From: Alteromonas gracilis
GTDB taxonomy: Bacteria > Pseudomonadota > Gammaproteobacteria > Enterobacterales > Alteromonadaceae
Direction: 5' to 3'
NCBI RefSeq assembly: GCF_002993325.1
Contig: NZ_PVNO01000027.1
Coordinates: 310,001 to 374,000, forward strand
DNA: 64,000 nucleotides
Shown: one piece after another, positions 28,496 to 39,852 of the stretch
How positions within the stretch are numbered: the stretch's first letter is position 1
Layout: every line of letters begins with the position of its first letter
The notes under the pieces: generated by a model
Database searches by the model: none
Seen by the model: only the letters and a program-made list of their open reading frames with translations
Told to the model about the DNA's origin: nothing
Program-made: the position numbers and the translations under genes

Positions 28496-29299
28496 ATGAA
28501 AGTAGGATTGTTTGGCGCCAATGGGCGCATGGGGCGTGTTCTTGTTGAAGCACTTGATTTAAGTGATGATGCAGAACTCAGTGTTGCAACAGTGCGTGAC
28601 GATTCTCCATGGGTCGGTTTAAACGTAGGCGAGCTCGCAGGTATTGGTAAGAAAAACATCGATTGCTCGGCGCTATCTGACTTGAGCGGAAGTGACGCCG
28701 ACGTGATGATCGATTTCACATTACCTTCTGTTATTGAAAGCAATCTAGCGTGGTGTGTCGACAACAACATGCCTGTAGTTATTGGGACCACTGGTCTCAA
28801 CGACAGTCAACTTAATGCGTTAGATGAGGCGGCTAAACATATCCCAATTGTTTTTGCGGCAAATTATAGCGTTGGCGTAAACCTTATGTTGTCACTCGTT
28901 CGACAGGCGGCGAGCGTACTAGGTGAAACCGCAGATATCGAAATTACTGAAGCCCATCACAGATTTAAACAAGATGCGCCATCAGGTACAGCAATGGCAA
29001 TAGGCGAAGCAATTGCCGATGAATTGGGCAGAGATTTAAAGTCATGTGCAGTTTATGGACGTGAAGGCAAAGAGCCAGAGCGAGACCAAGGGACCATTGG
29101 TTTTGCGACAATTAGAGCTGGTGACATTGTAGGTGAGCATACCGCGCTATTTGCAGACATAGGTGAGCGATTAGAGATAACCCATAAAGCGTCAAGCCGC
29201 TTAACCTTTGCTAAAGGTGCAGTGCATGCAGCAAAATGGTTGTATGGTAAGCAACCTGGTCTATACTCCATGGTTGATGTACTAGAATTGAAGCTTTAA
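28496..29299 (+). CDS. dapB: 4-hydroxy-tetrahydrodipicolinate reductase
   Basis: Reduces the dihydrodipicolinate precursor in lysine and diaminopimelate synthesis. 267 residues from the ATG at 28496. The nucleotide-binding GANGRMGRVL is near the N-terminus and the signature EAHHRFKQDAPSGTAM carries the catalytic histidines and the lysine. An upstream TTG at 28466 is in frame but would add ten residues not expected in the family. The ribosome site is weak. It lies upstream of carA-carB, as in many gammaproteobacteria, but carA has its own promoter and leader. Confidence 0.97.
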   Translation: MKVGLFGANGRMGRVLVEALDLSDDAELSVATVRDDSPWVGLNVGELAGIGKKNIDCSALSDLSGSDADVMIDFTLPSVIESNLAWCVDNNMPVVIGTTGLNDSQLNALDEAAKHIPIVFAANYSVGVNLMLSLVRQAASVLGETADIEITEAHHRFKQDAPSGTAMAIGEAIADELGRDLKSCAVYGREGKEPERDQGTIGFATIRAGDIVGEHTALFADIGERLEITHKASSRLTFAKGAVHAAKWLYGKQPGLYSMVDVLELKL

Positions 29300-29458
29300 A
29301 TGGCTATCTGTTACCCTGTAAGAAGCAAGCTAACGTTAGTGCGTTACTAAAGTGTTAAACTAAAGTTGCATTATAAATGAGCAATAAGCCGTACTTTCAG
29401 TGGTTCTGCGCAAAAAAGGTGGTATAAGCGTTATTTTAGTAAATTATTACAAATAAAT

Positions 29459-29486
29459 TTGCCATTTTCGGTCAGTAATGTATACT
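29459..29486 (+). promoter_or_regulatory. Promoter of the carAB leader
   Basis: TTGCCA, a 16-base spacer, then TATACT. Transcription would start near 29493, giving an untranslated leader of about 170 bases before the carA TTG. Confidence 0.6.
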
Positions 29487-29524
29487 CGCCGGAATTTGCC
29501 AGAATTTCGTATTCTGAAGCTGTC

Positions 29525-29602
29525 AAACCGGCTGAAGAGTGCGGTTTTATTAGCTGCAAAGATCGTAAAACGGGATGTATTGTTATCAATAACTCCCGTT
29601 TT
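29525..29602 (+). promoter_or_regulatory. Two leader hairpins, candidate carAB attenuator
   Basis: Hairpin 1 (29525-29547) pairs AAACCG with CGGTTT and is followed by TATT. Hairpin 2 (29567-29602) pairs AAAACGGGA with TCCCGTTTT, has an extra internal stem TATTG/CAATA and is followed by more T residues: a textbook intrinsic terminator. It lies about 60 bases before the carA start and downstream of a good promoter, the layout of transcriptional attenuation. A tiny ORF (Met-Tyr-Cys-Tyr-Gln-stop) lies inside hairpin 2. Confidence 0.6.
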
Positions 29603-29662
29603 TTGTGGGGTTTGTGCAAAAAAATGCGCAAACACATAGTTATCCTTAATCTGGAGGTTGAC

Positions 29663-30793
29663 TTGGCTAATTCTGCCCTTTTGGTGTTAGAGGATGGTTC
29701 TGTTTTTAAAGGTACGGCGATAGGCGCTACTGGCTCCGCCGTCGGGGAAGTTGTTTTCAATACTTCCATGACCGGCTATCAAGAAATTCTCACCGACCCA
29801 TCCTACGCTGAACAACTCATCACCCTTACTTATCCACATATTGGCAACACCGGAACTAACGAAGAAGACGTCGAAGCAGATAAAATCTGGTCGAAGGGTC
29901 TGATAATCCGTGATTTACCTCTTGTTGCTAGCAACTTTCGTCAACAGCAAACACTGTCTGAATACCTTAAAGCGAAAGGCGTTGTGGGTATTGCTGACAT
30001 TGATACACGTCGCTTGACGCGTATCTTGCGAGACAAAGGTGCACAAAACGGCTGCATTATATGCTCTGATGAATTAGACGAGTCTAGCGCCCTAGCGCAA
30101 GCAAAAGCTTTCCCAGGTCTTAAAGGCATGGATTTAGCAAAAGTCGTAAGCATCACTGAACCAAAAACATGGACAGAAGGTAGTTGGGAACTTGGCAAAG
30201 GTTACGTAACGCCAAGTGAAACTAAGTACCATGTTGTAGCATACGATTACGGTGTGAAAAACAACATTCTTCGCATGCTAGCTGACCGCGGTTGTAAAGT
30301 GACTTTAGTTCCAGCGCAAACGCCTGCCGAAGACGTGCTAGCCATGAATCCAGACGGCGTATTTTTGTCAAATGGACCAGGCGATCCAGAGCCATGTGAC
30401 TACGCAGTTAACGCAATTAAAACCATCGTTGAAACCGGTACGCCAGTATTCGGTATTTGTTTAGGTCACCAGTTACTTGCTATTGCAAGCGGTGCCAAAA
30501 CAGTGAAGATGAAGTTTGGTCACCACGGCGCAAACCACCCCGTTAAAGACCTAAAGCGCAATGTAGTTATGATCACCAGCCAAAACCACGGTTTTGCTGT
30601 GGATGAGTCTAGCTTGCCAGATAACCTAGAAGTAACTCACATTTCGTTGTTCGACAAGTCGTTGCAAGGTATCCATCGCACCGACAAGCCTGCGTTTAGT
30701 TTCCAGGGTCACCCTGAAGCTAGCCCAGGTCCTCATGAAGCGGCGCCGTTATTCGACCACTTCATTGAACTTATTGAACAACACAAGCAGTAG
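29663..30793 (+). CDS. carA: Carbamoyl-phosphate synthase small subunit
   Basis: Glutaminase subunit (376 residues) that supplies ammonia to CarB for arginine and pyrimidine synthesis. I choose the TTG at 29663-29665 as start because GGAGG lies five bases before it and the protein then begins [16 protein letters not shown], aligned with the family start; the in-frame upstream sequence covers the leader hairpins and is not expected to be translated. The glutaminase nucleophile cysteine is in [12 protein letters not shown], and the late [14 protein letters not shown] segment holds the catalytic histidine and glutamate. It is followed by carB after 13 bases. Confidence 0.95.
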   Translation: MANSALLVLEDGSVFKGTAIGATGSAVGEVVFNTSMTGYQEILTDPSYAEQLITLTYPHIGNTGTNEEDVEADKIWSKGLIIRDLPLVASNFRQQQTLSEYLKAKGVVGIADIDTRRLTRILRDKGAQNGCIICSDELDESSALAQAKAFPGLKGMDLAKVVSITEPKTWTEGSWELGKGYVTPSETKYHVVAYDYGVKNNILRMLADRGCKVTLVPAQTPAEDVLAMNPDGVFLSNGPGDPEPCDYAVNAIKTIVETGTPVFGICLGHQLLAIASGAKTVKMKFGHHGANHPVKDLKRNVVMITSQNHGFAVDESSLPDNLEVTHISLFDKSLQGIHRTDKPAFSFQGHPEASPGPHEAAPLFDHFIELIEQHKQ

Positions 30794-30806
30794 GAATTAG
30801 CCCGCT

Positions 30807-33800
30807 ATGCCAAAACGTACCGACATAAAAAGTATTCTTATCATTGGTGCTGGCCCTATTGTTATCGGCCAGGCTTGTGAATTCGACTATTCAGGCGCGC
30901 AAGCGTGTAAAGCCCTTCGCGAAGAAGGCTACCGTGTTATTTTGGTTAACTCTAACCCAGCAACCATCATGACCGACCCAGAAATGGCAGATGCAACATA
31001 CATCGAGCCTATCCACTGGGAAGTAGTTCGCAAGATCATCGAAAAAGAACGTCCAGATGCCATCTTACCTACAATGGGTGGTCAAACTGCACTTAACTGC
31101 GCATTAGAGCTCGATAAGCACGGTGTGCTTGAAGAGTTCGGTTGTGAGCTTATCGGTGCAACGGCAGACGCTATCGATAAAGCGGAAAATCGCGAACGCT
31201 TTGACAAAGCAATGAAAAACATTGGCCTTGAATGTCCACGTGCAGAAATTGCGCACAGCATGGACGAAGCCCATGATGTCCTTAGCCGCATCGGTTTTCC
31301 TTGTATTATTCGCCCGTCTTTCACCATGGGTGGAACAGGCGGTGGTATCGCTTATAACATTGATGAGTTCAATGAAATTTGTACCCGCGGTCTCGACCTT
31401 TCTCCAACCAACGAACTACTCATCGATGAATCGTTACTAGGTTGGAAAGAATACGAGATGGAAGTAGTACGCGATAAAGCAGACAACTGCATCATCGTAT
31501 GTACTATTGAAAACTTCGACCCTATGGGTGTTCACACCGGTGACTCAATCACTGTTGCTCCGGCACAAACGTTGACCGATAAAGAATTCCAAATAATGCG
31601 TAATGCAGCCATGGCTGTACTACGTGAAATTGGCGTTGAAACCGGTGGTTCAAATGTACAGTTCGGTGTAGACCCGAAAACGGGCCGTATGGTTATCATC
31701 GAGATGAACCCACGTGTATCTCGTTCTTCTGCGCTTGCTTCAAAAGCAACGGGTTTCCCAATTGCGAAAGTAGCGGCGAAACTTGCGGTAGGTTACACGT
31801 TAGATGAATTAGCGAATGACATTACAGGTGGCTTAACGCCAGCGTCGTTCGAGCCTTCTATCGACTACGTCGTGACTAAGATCCCACGCTTTAATTTTGA
31901 GAAGTTTGCCGGTGCTAACGACCGATTAACTACCCAAATGAAGTCGGTAGGTGAAGTGATGGCCATTGGTCGTAACCAGCAGGAATCACTTCAAAAAGCC
32001 CTTCGCGGTCTGGAAGTGGGTGCGACAGGCCTTAACCCTATGGTTGACCTTGAAGACCCTGAATCACGCAATAAAGTGGTTTATGAACTTCGCCAACCGG
32101 GTGCAGAGCGTATTTGGTACATCGGTGATGCATTTCGTATGGGCATGACGGTTGATGAAGTATTTAACCTTACGAATATCGACCGCTGGTATCTTGTTCA
32201 ACTTGAAGATCTTATTCTTCTTGAAGCGAAAGTAGCTGAACTTGGCTTACCGGGTATCGATGCTGACTTTATGCGTGCACTTAAGCGTAAAGGCTTCTCA
32301 GATGCGCGTCTTGCTGAATTAACAAAAGTGGCAGAGAGTGATATTCGTGAAACTCGTCGTGGTTTTGGTATCTCTCCAGTCTACAAGCGTGTAGATACCT
32401 GCGCCGCAGAATTTTCTACCAGCACAGCTTACATGTACTCTACGTATGACGAAGAGTGTGAGGCTGCGCCAACTGATAAAGACAAAATTATGGTATTGGG
32501 CGGTGGCCCTAACCGTATCGGTCAAGGTATTGAATTCGATTATTGCTGCGTTCACGCAGCGCTTTCAATGCGTGAAGACGGTTACGAAACTATTATGGTT
32601 AACTGTAACCCTGAGACGGTGTCTACCGACTATGACACGTCAGATCGCCTATACTTCGAACCAGTAACTCTTGAAGACGTGCTTGAAATCGTTGCTAAAG
32701 AGCAGCCAAAAGGCGTTATCGTGCAGTATGGTGGTCAAACGCCACTTAAGCTTGCCCGTGCTCTCGAAGCCGCTGGCGTTCCAATCATGGGTACATCGCC
32801 AGAGGCGATTGACCGTGCGGAAGACCGCGAACGTTTCCAGCAAATGGTTAACAAGCTTAATCTTAAGCAGCCAGCGAATGCTACGGTAACTAACGTTGAG
32901 CAAGCGCTAACTATGGCCGAAGAGATTGGCTTCCCGCTGGTTGTTCGTCCAAGCTACGTGCTTGGTGGTCGCGCGATGGAAATCGTTTACGACATCAAAG
33001 ACCTTAAGCGTTACTTGAACGAAGCGGTAAAAGTGTCTAACGACGCGCCAGTATTGCTAGACCGATTCCTTGACGATGCTATCGAAGTTGATATCGACGC
33101 AATCTGCGATGGCAAAGAGGTTGTGATTGGCGGCATCATGGAACACATTGAACAAGCGGGTGTTCACTCTGGTGACTCTGCCTGTTCATTACCTCCGCAT
33201 TCGCTTTCAAAAGATATTCAGGATGTGATGCGCGAACAGGTAAAAGCCATGGCCCTTGAACTTGGCGTTGTGGGCTTGATGAATACCCAGTTTGCGATTA
33301 AAGACGGTGAAGTATACCTTATCGAGGTTAACCCTCGTGCAGCGCGTACGGTGCCATTCGTGTCTAAGGCAACGGGTGTTCCATTAGCGAAAGTCGCAGC
33401 ACGCGCCATGGCTGGCGTTAGCCTTGCTGAACAGGGTGTAACGGAAGAAATTATTCCTCCTTTTTACTCTGTGAAAGAAGTAGTACTTCCGTTTGCTAAG
33501 TTCCAAGGTGTTGACCCACTGTTAGGCCCAGAAATGCGTTCTACTGGTGAAGTTATGGGTGTTGGTGATACTTTCGAAGAGGCATATGCTAAAGCGAATT
33601 TAGGCGCAGGTGCACCTTTGCCTAAAGAAGGTAAAGCGCTTATCTCGGTGCGTGAAACCGACAAGCCCAAAATCATCGAACTTGCTAAGGCGCTGGTTGC
33701 CGCTGGCTTCAGCATTGAAGCAACGCGCGGTACGGCAACTACTTTGTACGATGCAGGCATAATGAGCACGGTGGTTAATAAACTATCGGAAGGCCGCCCA

Positions 33801-34028
33801 AATATTGTTGATGCCATTAAGAACGGCGAATACGCCTACTTGATTAATACAACAGAAGGTCGTCAAGCTATTACCGATTCGGTTTATATTCGTCGTGAAG
33901 CCTTGGTGAATAAGGTAACTTACACCACCACGATGAATGCAGCATTCGCTACTATTCGAGCTAAGTCTGCCGATGACCGTAATAAAGTAGCTTCAGTTCA
34001 AGAACTGCACGCTAGACTTAAACACTAA
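30807..34028 (+). CDS. carB: Carbamoyl-phosphate synthase large subunit
   Basis: 1073-residue synthetase with two homologous ATP-grasp halves, joined by an oligomerisation region, and a C-terminal MGS-like allosteric domain that binds UMP, IMP and ornithine in relatives. It begins [29 protein letters not shown]; the second half repeats this pattern as [19 protein letters not shown]. It forms the CarAB enzyme with the gene 13 bases upstream and is cotranscribed with it. Followed by a strong terminator. Confidence 0.99.
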   Translation: MPKRTDIKSILIIGAGPIVIGQACEFDYSGAQACKALREEGYRVILVNSNPATIMTDPEMADATYIEPIHWEVVRKIIEKERPDAILPTMGGQTALNCALELDKHGVLEEFGCELIGATADAIDKAENRERFDKAMKNIGLECPRAEIAHSMDEAHDVLSRIGFPCIIRPSFTMGGTGGGIAYNIDEFNEICTRGLDLSPTNELLIDESLLGWKEYEMEVVRDKADNCIIVCTIENFDPMGVHTGDSITVAPAQTLTDKEFQIMRNAAMAVLREIGVETGGSNVQFGVDPKTGRMVIIEMNPRVSRSSALASKATGFPIAKVAAKLAVGYTLDELANDITGGLTPASFEPSIDYVVTKIPRFNFEKFAGANDRLTTQMKSVGEVMAIGRNQQESLQKALRGLEVGATGLNPMVDLEDPESRNKVVYELRQPGAERIWYIGDAFRMGMTVDEVFNLTNIDRWYLVQLEDLILLEAKVAELGLPGIDADFMRALKRKGFSDARLAELTKVAESDIRETRRGFGISPVYKRVDTCAAEFSTSTAYMYSTYDEECEAAPTDKDKIMVLGGGPNRIGQGIEFDYCCVHAALSMREDGYETIMVNCNPETVSTDYDTSDRLYFEPVTLEDVLEIVAKEQPKGVIVQYGGQTPLKLARALEAAGVPIMGTSPEAIDRAEDRERFQQMVNKLNLKQPANATVTNVEQALTMAEEIGFPLVVRPSYVLGGRAMEIVYDIKDLKRYLNEAVKVSNDAPVLLDRFLDDAIEVDIDAICDGKEVVIGGIMEHIEQAGVHSGDSACSLPPHSLSKDIQDVMREQVKAMALELGVVGLMNTQFAIKDGEVYLIEVNPRAARTVPFVSKATGVPLAKVAARAMAGVSLAEQGVTEEIIPPFYSVKEVVLPFAKFQGVDPLLGPEMRSTGEVMGVGDTFEEAYAKANLGAGAPLPKEGKALISVRETDKPKIIELAKALVAAGFSIEATRGTATTLYDAGIMSTVVNKLSEGRPNIVDAIKNGEYAYLINTTEGRQAITDSVYIRREALVNKVTYTTTMNAAFATIRAKSADDRNKVASVQELHARLKH

Positions 34029-34084
34029 TGACATAAGCTAGGATACGAGGTATCCTAGCAATATTACATTTGTGTGAACGAATA

Positions 34085-34111
34085 AAAAGTGCGCCTTCGC
34101 GGCGCACTTTT
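34085..34111 (+). terminator. Intrinsic terminator after carB
   Basis: AAAAGTGCGCC / GGCGCACTTTT, an 11-bp stem with a five-base loop and a T-rich right arm. Confidence 0.9.
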
Positions 34112-34145
34112 CTGTTTAAATTACTAGCTAAGTGAGACAGTATTC

Positions 34146-34622
34146 ATGAGTCAGTATCCAATGACAGCGCGCGGCGCTCAAATGCTGCGTGACGAATTAA
34201 ATGAGCTAAAAACTAAAACACGCCCACGTATTATCGAGTCTATCGCCGAAGCGCGTGAGCATGGTGATTTGAAGGAAAATGCGGAATATCACGCGGCCCG
34301 TGAACAGCAAAGCTTCTGTGAAGGTCGTATCCAAGATATTGAAGGCAAACTTTCAAATGCGCAAATCATCGACGTCACTAAAATGGAAAACACCGGAAAA
34401 GTTATTTTCGGTACTACGGTTACAATTCTTAATGTTGCTAATGATGAAGAAACGACCTATCGCATTGTGGGTGACGATGAAGCTGATATTAAGAATAACC
34501 TGATTTCGGTGAACTCACCTATTGCACGAGGGCTAATAGGTAAAGAGCTTGATGATACGGTGACTATTCAAACGCCAGCTGGCGCAGTTGAAGTGGAAAT
34601 CATAGAAGTCGAGTACATTTAG
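34146..34622 (+). CDS. greA: Transcription elongation factor GreA
   Basis: 158 residues, standard length. It rescues backtracked RNA polymerase by stimulating cleavage of the nascent RNA. The N-terminal coiled coil contains [20 protein letters not shown] with the acidic tip residues, and the C-terminal FKBP-like domain ends [16 protein letters not shown]. It follows the carB terminator, so it must have its own promoter between the two, which I cannot define. Confidence 0.98.
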   Translation: MSQYPMTARGAQMLRDELNELKTKTRPRIIESIAEAREHGDLKENAEYHAAREQQSFCEGRIQDIEGKLSNAQIIDVTKMENTGKVIFGTTVTILNVANDEETTYRIVGDDEADIKNNLISVNSPIARGLIGKELDDTVTIQTPAGAVEVEIIEVEYI

Positions 34623-34671
34623 TTTATTTTTTAATTTAAGTGAAAAATTAAAAAAAGCAGCAATTCGAAAT

Positions 34672-34711
34672 ACCCCCACACAATTGGATATTCCAATAAC
34701 TGGGGGTTTTT
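34672..34711 (+). terminator. Intrinsic terminator after greA
   Basis: Outer stem ACCCCCA/TGGGGGT with an inner stem ATTGGA/TCCAAT, followed by a T-run. Confidence 0.9.
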
Positions 34712-34969
34712 CATGCTTAAAACTCACAAAGTCTCTTAATCACTTTCCCACATCATTTCTCGAATGATTTACATACCTCAGTTTTTCAAAGGCGCGTGCT
34801 CTACGTTAAATTTGCAAAAATAGTGACAATCACTCGAAGTTTCTGCTTCGACCTACTATATTATTTATTAAACCATTTTAATAAATGTGCTTTCAACTAG
34901 CACCACCGCTGCTTCGTGGCCCTGATGCTTTGAAATTTAAACTTCGTTGAATGTAGTCAAGGTGAAGTC

Positions 34970-36379
34970 ATGAAGTCGATTCCTTATATTCAAAATGTAT
35001 TGATACTCACTAGTGTTATTACCGTATCGGGTTGTGGGGCAGATAAAGCGCCTACTGTCGACGAAAGTTCGTTGTCTACACAATTAATGACAACTTTAAA
35101 CGAGCAATTAGATGGCGGCGCGGTAGGGCTTCTATTGCCTCAGTCTACAGATTTCTCAAGTATTCCCGCTGATCCAAATAACACTCTTACTGAAGAGAAG
35201 GTTTTTCTCGGTATGATGCTCTTTCATGAAACCGCCGTTGCAACGGAAGGGGTTCATGAGCAACTGGTCAACACTTGGTCATGCGCAAGCTGTCACCATG
35301 CCGCTGCTGGCTTTAAATCCGGTGTTGTGCAGGGAATTGGAGAAGGCGGAACAGGTTTTGGTGTTGCTGGAAAAATGCGTGTCTTAGCCGAAGGCTTTGA
35401 TAAATCAAGCACCGATCCTAGTCTAGTTCCCGATGTTCAACCGTTAACTTCCCCCAGTATTCTAAATACTGCGTATCAAGAAGTAATGCTTTGGAACGGT
35501 CAGTTTGGTAATCAGCATGGAGGGCTAGTTAATGCTAAATTACCTGATGAGATATTAGCTACGCCTGGTACGCCGAAAGCTGAAAATACTCGTGGTTTAG
35601 GAGGCTTAGAAACCCAAGCAATTGCTGGTACAAAAGTACATAGACTCAACACGTTCAACAACTCACTCGTCCAGCAAAATATGGAATATCAATTGTTGTA
35701 TGAAGCTGCATTTCCAGAGGGGGGCGACGATATTCTTGAAAATATGGGTAAGGCAATTGCCGCATATGAGAGAACGGTACTAGCAAATCGAGCGCCTTTC
35801 CAGCGTTGGTTACAAGGCGAAGACGCAGCGCTCACTGACCAAGAAAAGCGAGGCGCTTTACTTTTCTTTGGCAAAGCGGGTTGCGCAAGCTGTCATACTG
35901 GCCCCGCGTTGAGCTCGAAAATAGGGGCTGCTAACGAAGAAATGTTTATGGCCATTGGATTTGCTGACCTCGATACATCAAACCCCACAATAACTGGTGT
36001 AGTAACTGAAAATGATGCAAAGGGTAGGGGTGGTTTTACTGGCCGAACAGAAGATAACTATAAGTTTAAGGTACCACAGCTTTATAACTTAAAAGATTCA
36101 AATGTGTTTGGTCACGGTGGAAGTTTCACGAGTGTTAAACAGGTGGTGTTATACAAGAACGCCGGTGTGCCACAAAAAAGACTGGCGGATGGCGTTATAG
36201 ATGATCGTTTTGTGCCTTTGAATCTCAATGGCGAGGAAATTGATGATTTAGTCGCATTTTTGGAAGAAGGACTTTATGACCCGCATCTGGAAAGATATAT
36301 ACCCGATGCTTTGCCATCAGGAGCATGTTTTCCTGTAGCAGATGAGCAATCTAAGATAGACCTAAACTGCGCACTCTAG
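34970..36379 (+). CDS. Di-haem cytochrome c peroxidase/MauG-like lipoprotein
   Basis: 469 residues with two c-type haem motifs, SCASCHH near residue 105 and CASCHTG near residue 305. This is the layout of the bacterial cytochrome c peroxidase / MauG family, which reduces hydrogen peroxide or modifies proteins oxidatively. The N-terminus has a lipobox (ITVSGC, Cys22), so the mature protein is probably a lipid-anchored periplasmic enzyme, which is less usual than the soluble form. A GGTG box precedes the ATG. It stands alone; no methylamine dehydrogenase genes are near. Longer than typical CcpA (about 320-350), in the range of larger MauG-like proteins. Confidence 0.85.
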   Translation: MKSIPYIQNVLILTSVITVSGCGADKAPTVDESSLSTQLMTTLNEQLDGGAVGLLLPQSTDFSSIPADPNNTLTEEKVFLGMMLFHETAVATEGVHEQLVNTWSCASCHHAAAGFKSGVVQGIGEGGTGFGVAGKMRVLAEGFDKSSTDPSLVPDVQPLTSPSILNTAYQEVMLWNGQFGNQHGGLVNAKLPDEILATPGTPKAENTRGLGGLETQAIAGTKVHRLNTFNNSLVQQNMEYQLLYEAAFPEGGDDILENMGKAIAAYERTVLANRAPFQRWLQGEDAALTDQEKRGALLFFGKAGCASCHTGPALSSKIGAANEEMFMAIGFADLDTSNPTITGVVTENDAKGRGGFTGRTEDNYKFKVPQLYNLKDSNVFGHGGSFTSVKQVVLYKNAGVPQKRLADGVIDDRFVPLNLNGEEIDDLVAFLEEGLYDPHLERYIPDALPSGACFPVADEQSKIDLNCAL

Positions 36380-36654
36380 ATAGAAAAAGGCGCCAACCGG
36401 CGACGCTAAGCAAAGGAAAATAAACTAAGAACTTACGTTCGTTACTTTTTGTCTTTTCATTACGATTTTTTCGTGTAAGTCATATCACCGATGACTGCAT
36501 TATATTTGCCTTTATTTGCCGCATAAAACATCACGTAGATAATCGATTTGCGCTTATTCCAGTGTTTCCTATACTGAAACGAGCTGCCTATTTTTACGGC
36601 AATTATAGGAGGTATCTCTTTCCTTATCCGTCTTGTTGAGCAGTAGTGTTTTAT

Positions 36655-38655
36655 ATGGAGTCTTTATTAGTGCGCTTGCTACAACGATTTTCTATTCTTC
36701 AGCTGTCTGTGTTGGGTGCGGGCATACTATTAATTAGTGTTGCATATTTGGCTTTCAAAGATATCAAACGGTCGCTGGACGACACCCGAGCGGCTTCAAC
36801 AGATATCGAAATGATAGCGCTAATTGCCACCGTGGAGTCTGTGGCGCACCATCATGCAGTTGAACGAGGGTTAACGGCCGGCTACTTAGGTAACCCAACC
36901 CCTAAAGGCCGAGATAACGTTGAGGCTCAGCGCAAACAGGCAGATCGCGCAGCAGCGCAATTATCCTTATTACTTCAAAATGATAGTGCGTACGGCAATA
37001 GGGTAACCAAAATTCTCAACCCATTACTAGGTTATTTAGGTGATAAAGATGCACTAAGACGAGAGGTGGATAGTCAAGAAGGTACGCGGGCGTTTAGGTT
37101 CTACAGTTCTCTTAACGCATCAGCGCTGAATGCCGCTACGGCATTAACAATGTACGTTAATAACTTAGCGTCAAAAGAACAGTTGTCCAGCGCCATTCTT
37201 TTAGCGCAGTTAAAAGAGCGATTGGGACAGCAACGAGGGAAAGTGAATGGCATAATAGCGCAACAAGAGGCCAGTGATACCGTCATAAGTGAGCTAAAGC
37301 GTTATCAACAAGAAATACAATATATTTCAGGAAAACTGGAAAACAGTTTATCTAAAGACAGTGTTGCGATGTTCACGAGAGCAATGACATCAGATAAAGC
37401 AACGTTGATAAACCGAACACTAAAAAATCTCAATTCAGGGAAAGTCGACGTTACTATGCTTCCTACTAACAGCGAATGGTTTGGGGCAGCGACATCACAA
37501 ATCAATGATGTAAAGTCGATACTTGACAATATATGGGTACAAGTAAACAAAAATGCAAAAGACATGCACAGTGAAGCCTCGTTCGCATTAATACTTACAC
37601 TTATCATTATTTTTGTTGGCATTGTGGTTATTACCCTTATCTATCGCGCGCTCTTATACATACTCAACACGCAACTCACCCGTCTTACACAAAATCTTTC
37701 AAAGATTGCCGAGAAAGGAGATTTGACGGTTGATGTAAAGATGCAGGTACAAAATGAACTTGGCACCGTGTCTATTGCGATTAATAAAACGATATTGGCA
37801 CTTAAAGATTTAATCAGAGGGCTAGAGCAGTCTATTGACGCAAGCTCTCGTCTATCATCAGAATTAGAAGCCTCATGTACGGAAATGGTACAGGATGCGG
37901 GAAAAACGCAACAACGCTCCCTTAATATCGCATCAGCGTTAGAAGAAATATCGGTAACGAGTACCGACATTGCTAAATCGGCCTTTGATACGCTAGCTGC
38001 GAGTAAATCACTGGATCAACTGGCAATAGAGGCTTTTGATATTAACGAGTCGATCAGAACGGCGATGAAGCAGTTAGAAGACGACATGACAGATGTTAAG
38101 GATAATGCTGCGGCTATGGAAAAGCAGGTGACCGATATCAGCAGCATACTTGAAACAATCAACACTCTCTCAGACCAGACAAATTTGTTGGCGCTTAATG
38201 CAGCTATAGAGGCTGCCCGCGCAGGAGAGCACGGCAGAGGGTTTGCCGTTGTTGCCGATGAGGTTCGCAAACTCGCACAGAGCAGTCGAGATGCTTCAGC
38301 TCAAATAGCCACACTGCTTACGGCGCTTCAGCAAGCAAGTTTGGTGGTTGTGCAAGACGTTAATAAAAATGCGTTGGCAGTGAATCAGTCAGTTGAAATT
38401 ACTGGCAGAGGGCGAGAAACAGCTAGAAAGGTAAAAGATGCCGCATCTAACGTTGAGCTTATGGCCAACAACATGTCTGCGGCGGCAGAACAACAGTCAG
38501 TTACCACACAAGAAGTAGCAAAAGACATTGTTGACGTTGAAGCTGCCGCAAAGCATGAAGTCGAGTTAGCCCAAGCATTATCAAAACTATCCAATTTAAT
38601 GAAAGAGAATAATTTGGTTCTCAGCCGAACTATCGCTAATTTCACAATTGACTGA
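36655..38655 (+). CDS. Methyl-accepting chemotaxis protein with NIT sensor
   Basis: 666 residues from the ATG at 36655 (an in-frame GTG lies nine bases upstream). The first membrane helix is near residues 17-35. A periplasmic domain follows with the NIT-type helix [15 protein letters not shown], which in this family senses nitrate or nitrite. The second membrane helix is near 308-335, then a HAMP region and a long coiled-coil signalling domain with the conserved tip [20 protein letters not shown] around residue 515. It should bind CheA/CheW and steer motility. No chemotaxis genes adjoin it. The ligand is inferred from the NIT resemblance only. Confidence 0.87.
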   Translation: MESLLVRLLQRFSILQLSVLGAGILLISVAYLAFKDIKRSLDDTRAASTDIEMIALIATVESVAHHHAVERGLTAGYLGNPTPKGRDNVEAQRKQADRAAAQLSLLLQNDSAYGNRVTKILNPLLGYLGDKDALRREVDSQEGTRAFRFYSSLNASALNAATALTMYVNNLASKEQLSSAILLAQLKERLGQQRGKVNGIIAQQEASDTVISELKRYQQEIQYISGKLENSLSKDSVAMFTRAMTSDKATLINRTLKNLNSGKVDVTMLPTNSEWFGAATSQINDVKSILDNIWVQVNKNAKDMHSEASFALILTLIIIFVGIVVITLIYRALLYILNTQLTRLTQNLSKIAEKGDLTVDVKMQVQNELGTVSIAINKTILALKDLIRGLEQSIDASSRLSSELEASCTEMVQDAGKTQQRSLNIASALEEISVTSTDIAKSAFDTLAASKSLDQLAIEAFDINESIRTAMKQLEDDMTDVKDNAAAMEKQVTDISSILETINTLSDQTNLLALNAAIEAARAGEHGRGFAVVADEVRKLAQSSRDASAQIATLLTALQQASLVVVQDVNKNALAVNQSVEITGRGRETARKVKDAASNVELMANNMSAAAEQQSVTTQEVAKDIVDVEAAAKHEVELAQALSKLSNLMKENNLVLSRTIANFTID

Positions 38656-38727
38656 GCAATTTTCATCGCCCACTATGTCTGTCGAGTAATGTTGTTAAAC
38701 CACTTGAATGCACTGATAAGGACGATA

Positions 38728-39267
38728 ATGGCAGACATTGAAACACTTCATTCAAAAATAGTTTATGAGAACAAATGGCTTCGGGTAAGGGAAGACAAGA
38801 TACGTCGAGCTAGCGGGAATGAAGGTATATACGGTGTGGTGGAGAAGCCAGATTTCGCCATTATCTTACCTATTCAAAACGATACGGTTTTCATGGTTGA
38901 GCAATACCGCTATACCATTAAACAGCGTCAGCTTGAGCTACCGCAGGGCGCGTGGGAGGCGAATCCGGACGCTGATCCTATTGAACTCGCAAAGGGTGAA
39001 CTTGAGGAAGAGACTGGGTTAATCGCAGATTCGATGGAGTACGTAGGCTTCCAATACTTAGCCTATGGGTTTTGCGACCAGGGTTATCATATATACGTAG
39101 CGAAAGGACTTACTCAAGGTAAACAGAAGCTCGACGAAGAGGAAGAAGACCTGCGCGTTGTGCCTATTACGTTTACCGAACTAAAAGAAAAAATAATCAG
39201 CGGTGATATTAAAGATGCGAGCACTTGCAACGCAGTGGGTTTAGCAATGCTTAAAGGGCTTATATAA
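38728..39267 (+). CDS. NUDIX hydrolase, probable ADP-sugar pyrophosphatase
   Basis: 179 residues from the ATG at 38728, with AAGGA upstream. The NUDIX box appears as AKGELEEETGL preceded by LPQGAWEANPDADPIE; the usual RE is GE here, with an insertion before the box. The domain opens with YENKWLRVREDKI and FAIILPI, typical of enzymes that hydrolyse ADP-ribose or related nucleoside diphosphate sugars. Substrate not determined. It sits between the chemoreceptor and a DUF3224 gene and need not be linked to either. Confidence 0.83.
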   Translation: MADIETLHSKIVYENKWLRVREDKIRRASGNEGIYGVVEKPDFAIILPIQNDTVFMVEQYRYTIKQRQLELPQGAWEANPDADPIELAKGELEEETGLIADSMEYVGFQYLAYGFCDQGYHIYVAKGLTQGKQKLDEEEEDLRVVPITFTELKEKIISGDIKDASTCNAVGLAMLKGLI

Positions 39268-39358
39268 ACACTCTGTTACAATTTGCTGGCTGTTTTATTG
39301 TGACTGACAAGCTAGGGTTTACCGACTTAGGTTTACTAACAATTATAAAGAGAACGCC

Positions 39359-39751
39359 ATGGCCTTCGAGGGAAGCTTTTCCATTTTAAAATGGAATGAA
39401 GAAATACTTAAAGAAAAGTCAGAAGGGATAAAAACATCTCATGCAAGCATCGAGCAGTCTTATACAGGCAGCATGGTTGGAGAATCAACCATTGAATTTT
39501 TGATGTCTTATCAGGCGCCTACGTCTGCAAAATTCACAGGCTTTGAAAGTTTTATTGGTGTTATAAATGGTTTAAGAGGAACTGTAACTTTTCAACATAT
39601 TGGTATGTTCGAAAATGGTGTTGCGAGTAGTGAATTCGCTTCCATAGACGGCTCGGCTACCGGTGAGTTAGCTGGGAAATCAATTACGGGTAACTTTAAG
39701 TCGGGAGAGTCTGGTAAAGCAGAATACGTCATCGAACTGAATGAAAGGTAG
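39359..39751 (+). CDS. DUF3224 domain protein
   Basis: 130-residue soluble protein of unknown function. The sequence reads as a small beta-barrel (SIEQSYTGSMVGESTIEFLM, GLRGTVTFQHIGMFENG), matching the DUF3224 family pattern of alternating strands with conserved glycines. No signal peptide or cofactor motif. A short AAAGAG box precedes the ATG. Neighbours give no functional clue. Confidence 0.75.
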   Translation: MAFEGSFSILKWNEEILKEKSEGIKTSHASIEQSYTGSMVGESTIEFLMSYQAPTSAKFTGFESFIGVINGLRGTVTFQHIGMFENGVASSEFASIDGSATGELAGKSITGNFKSGESGKAEYVIELNER

Positions 39752-39852
39752 GTTCTTAAAAGCGATATTACATGAATACCCATGCTGACTTCTTAGTTGG
39801 CCAATCTTATCGATGTTCAAACAACGAAATGTATCAATTTCAAAAACAAAAA

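Noticed and set aside
36460..36640. Minus-strand frame of about 60 codons ending MFYAANKGKYNAVIGDMTYT..., lacking an upstream ATG
   Set aside because: The only Met starts leave 23 residues; lysine-rich end reflects T-rich DNA. No ribosome site and no family resemblance, so it is probably chance.
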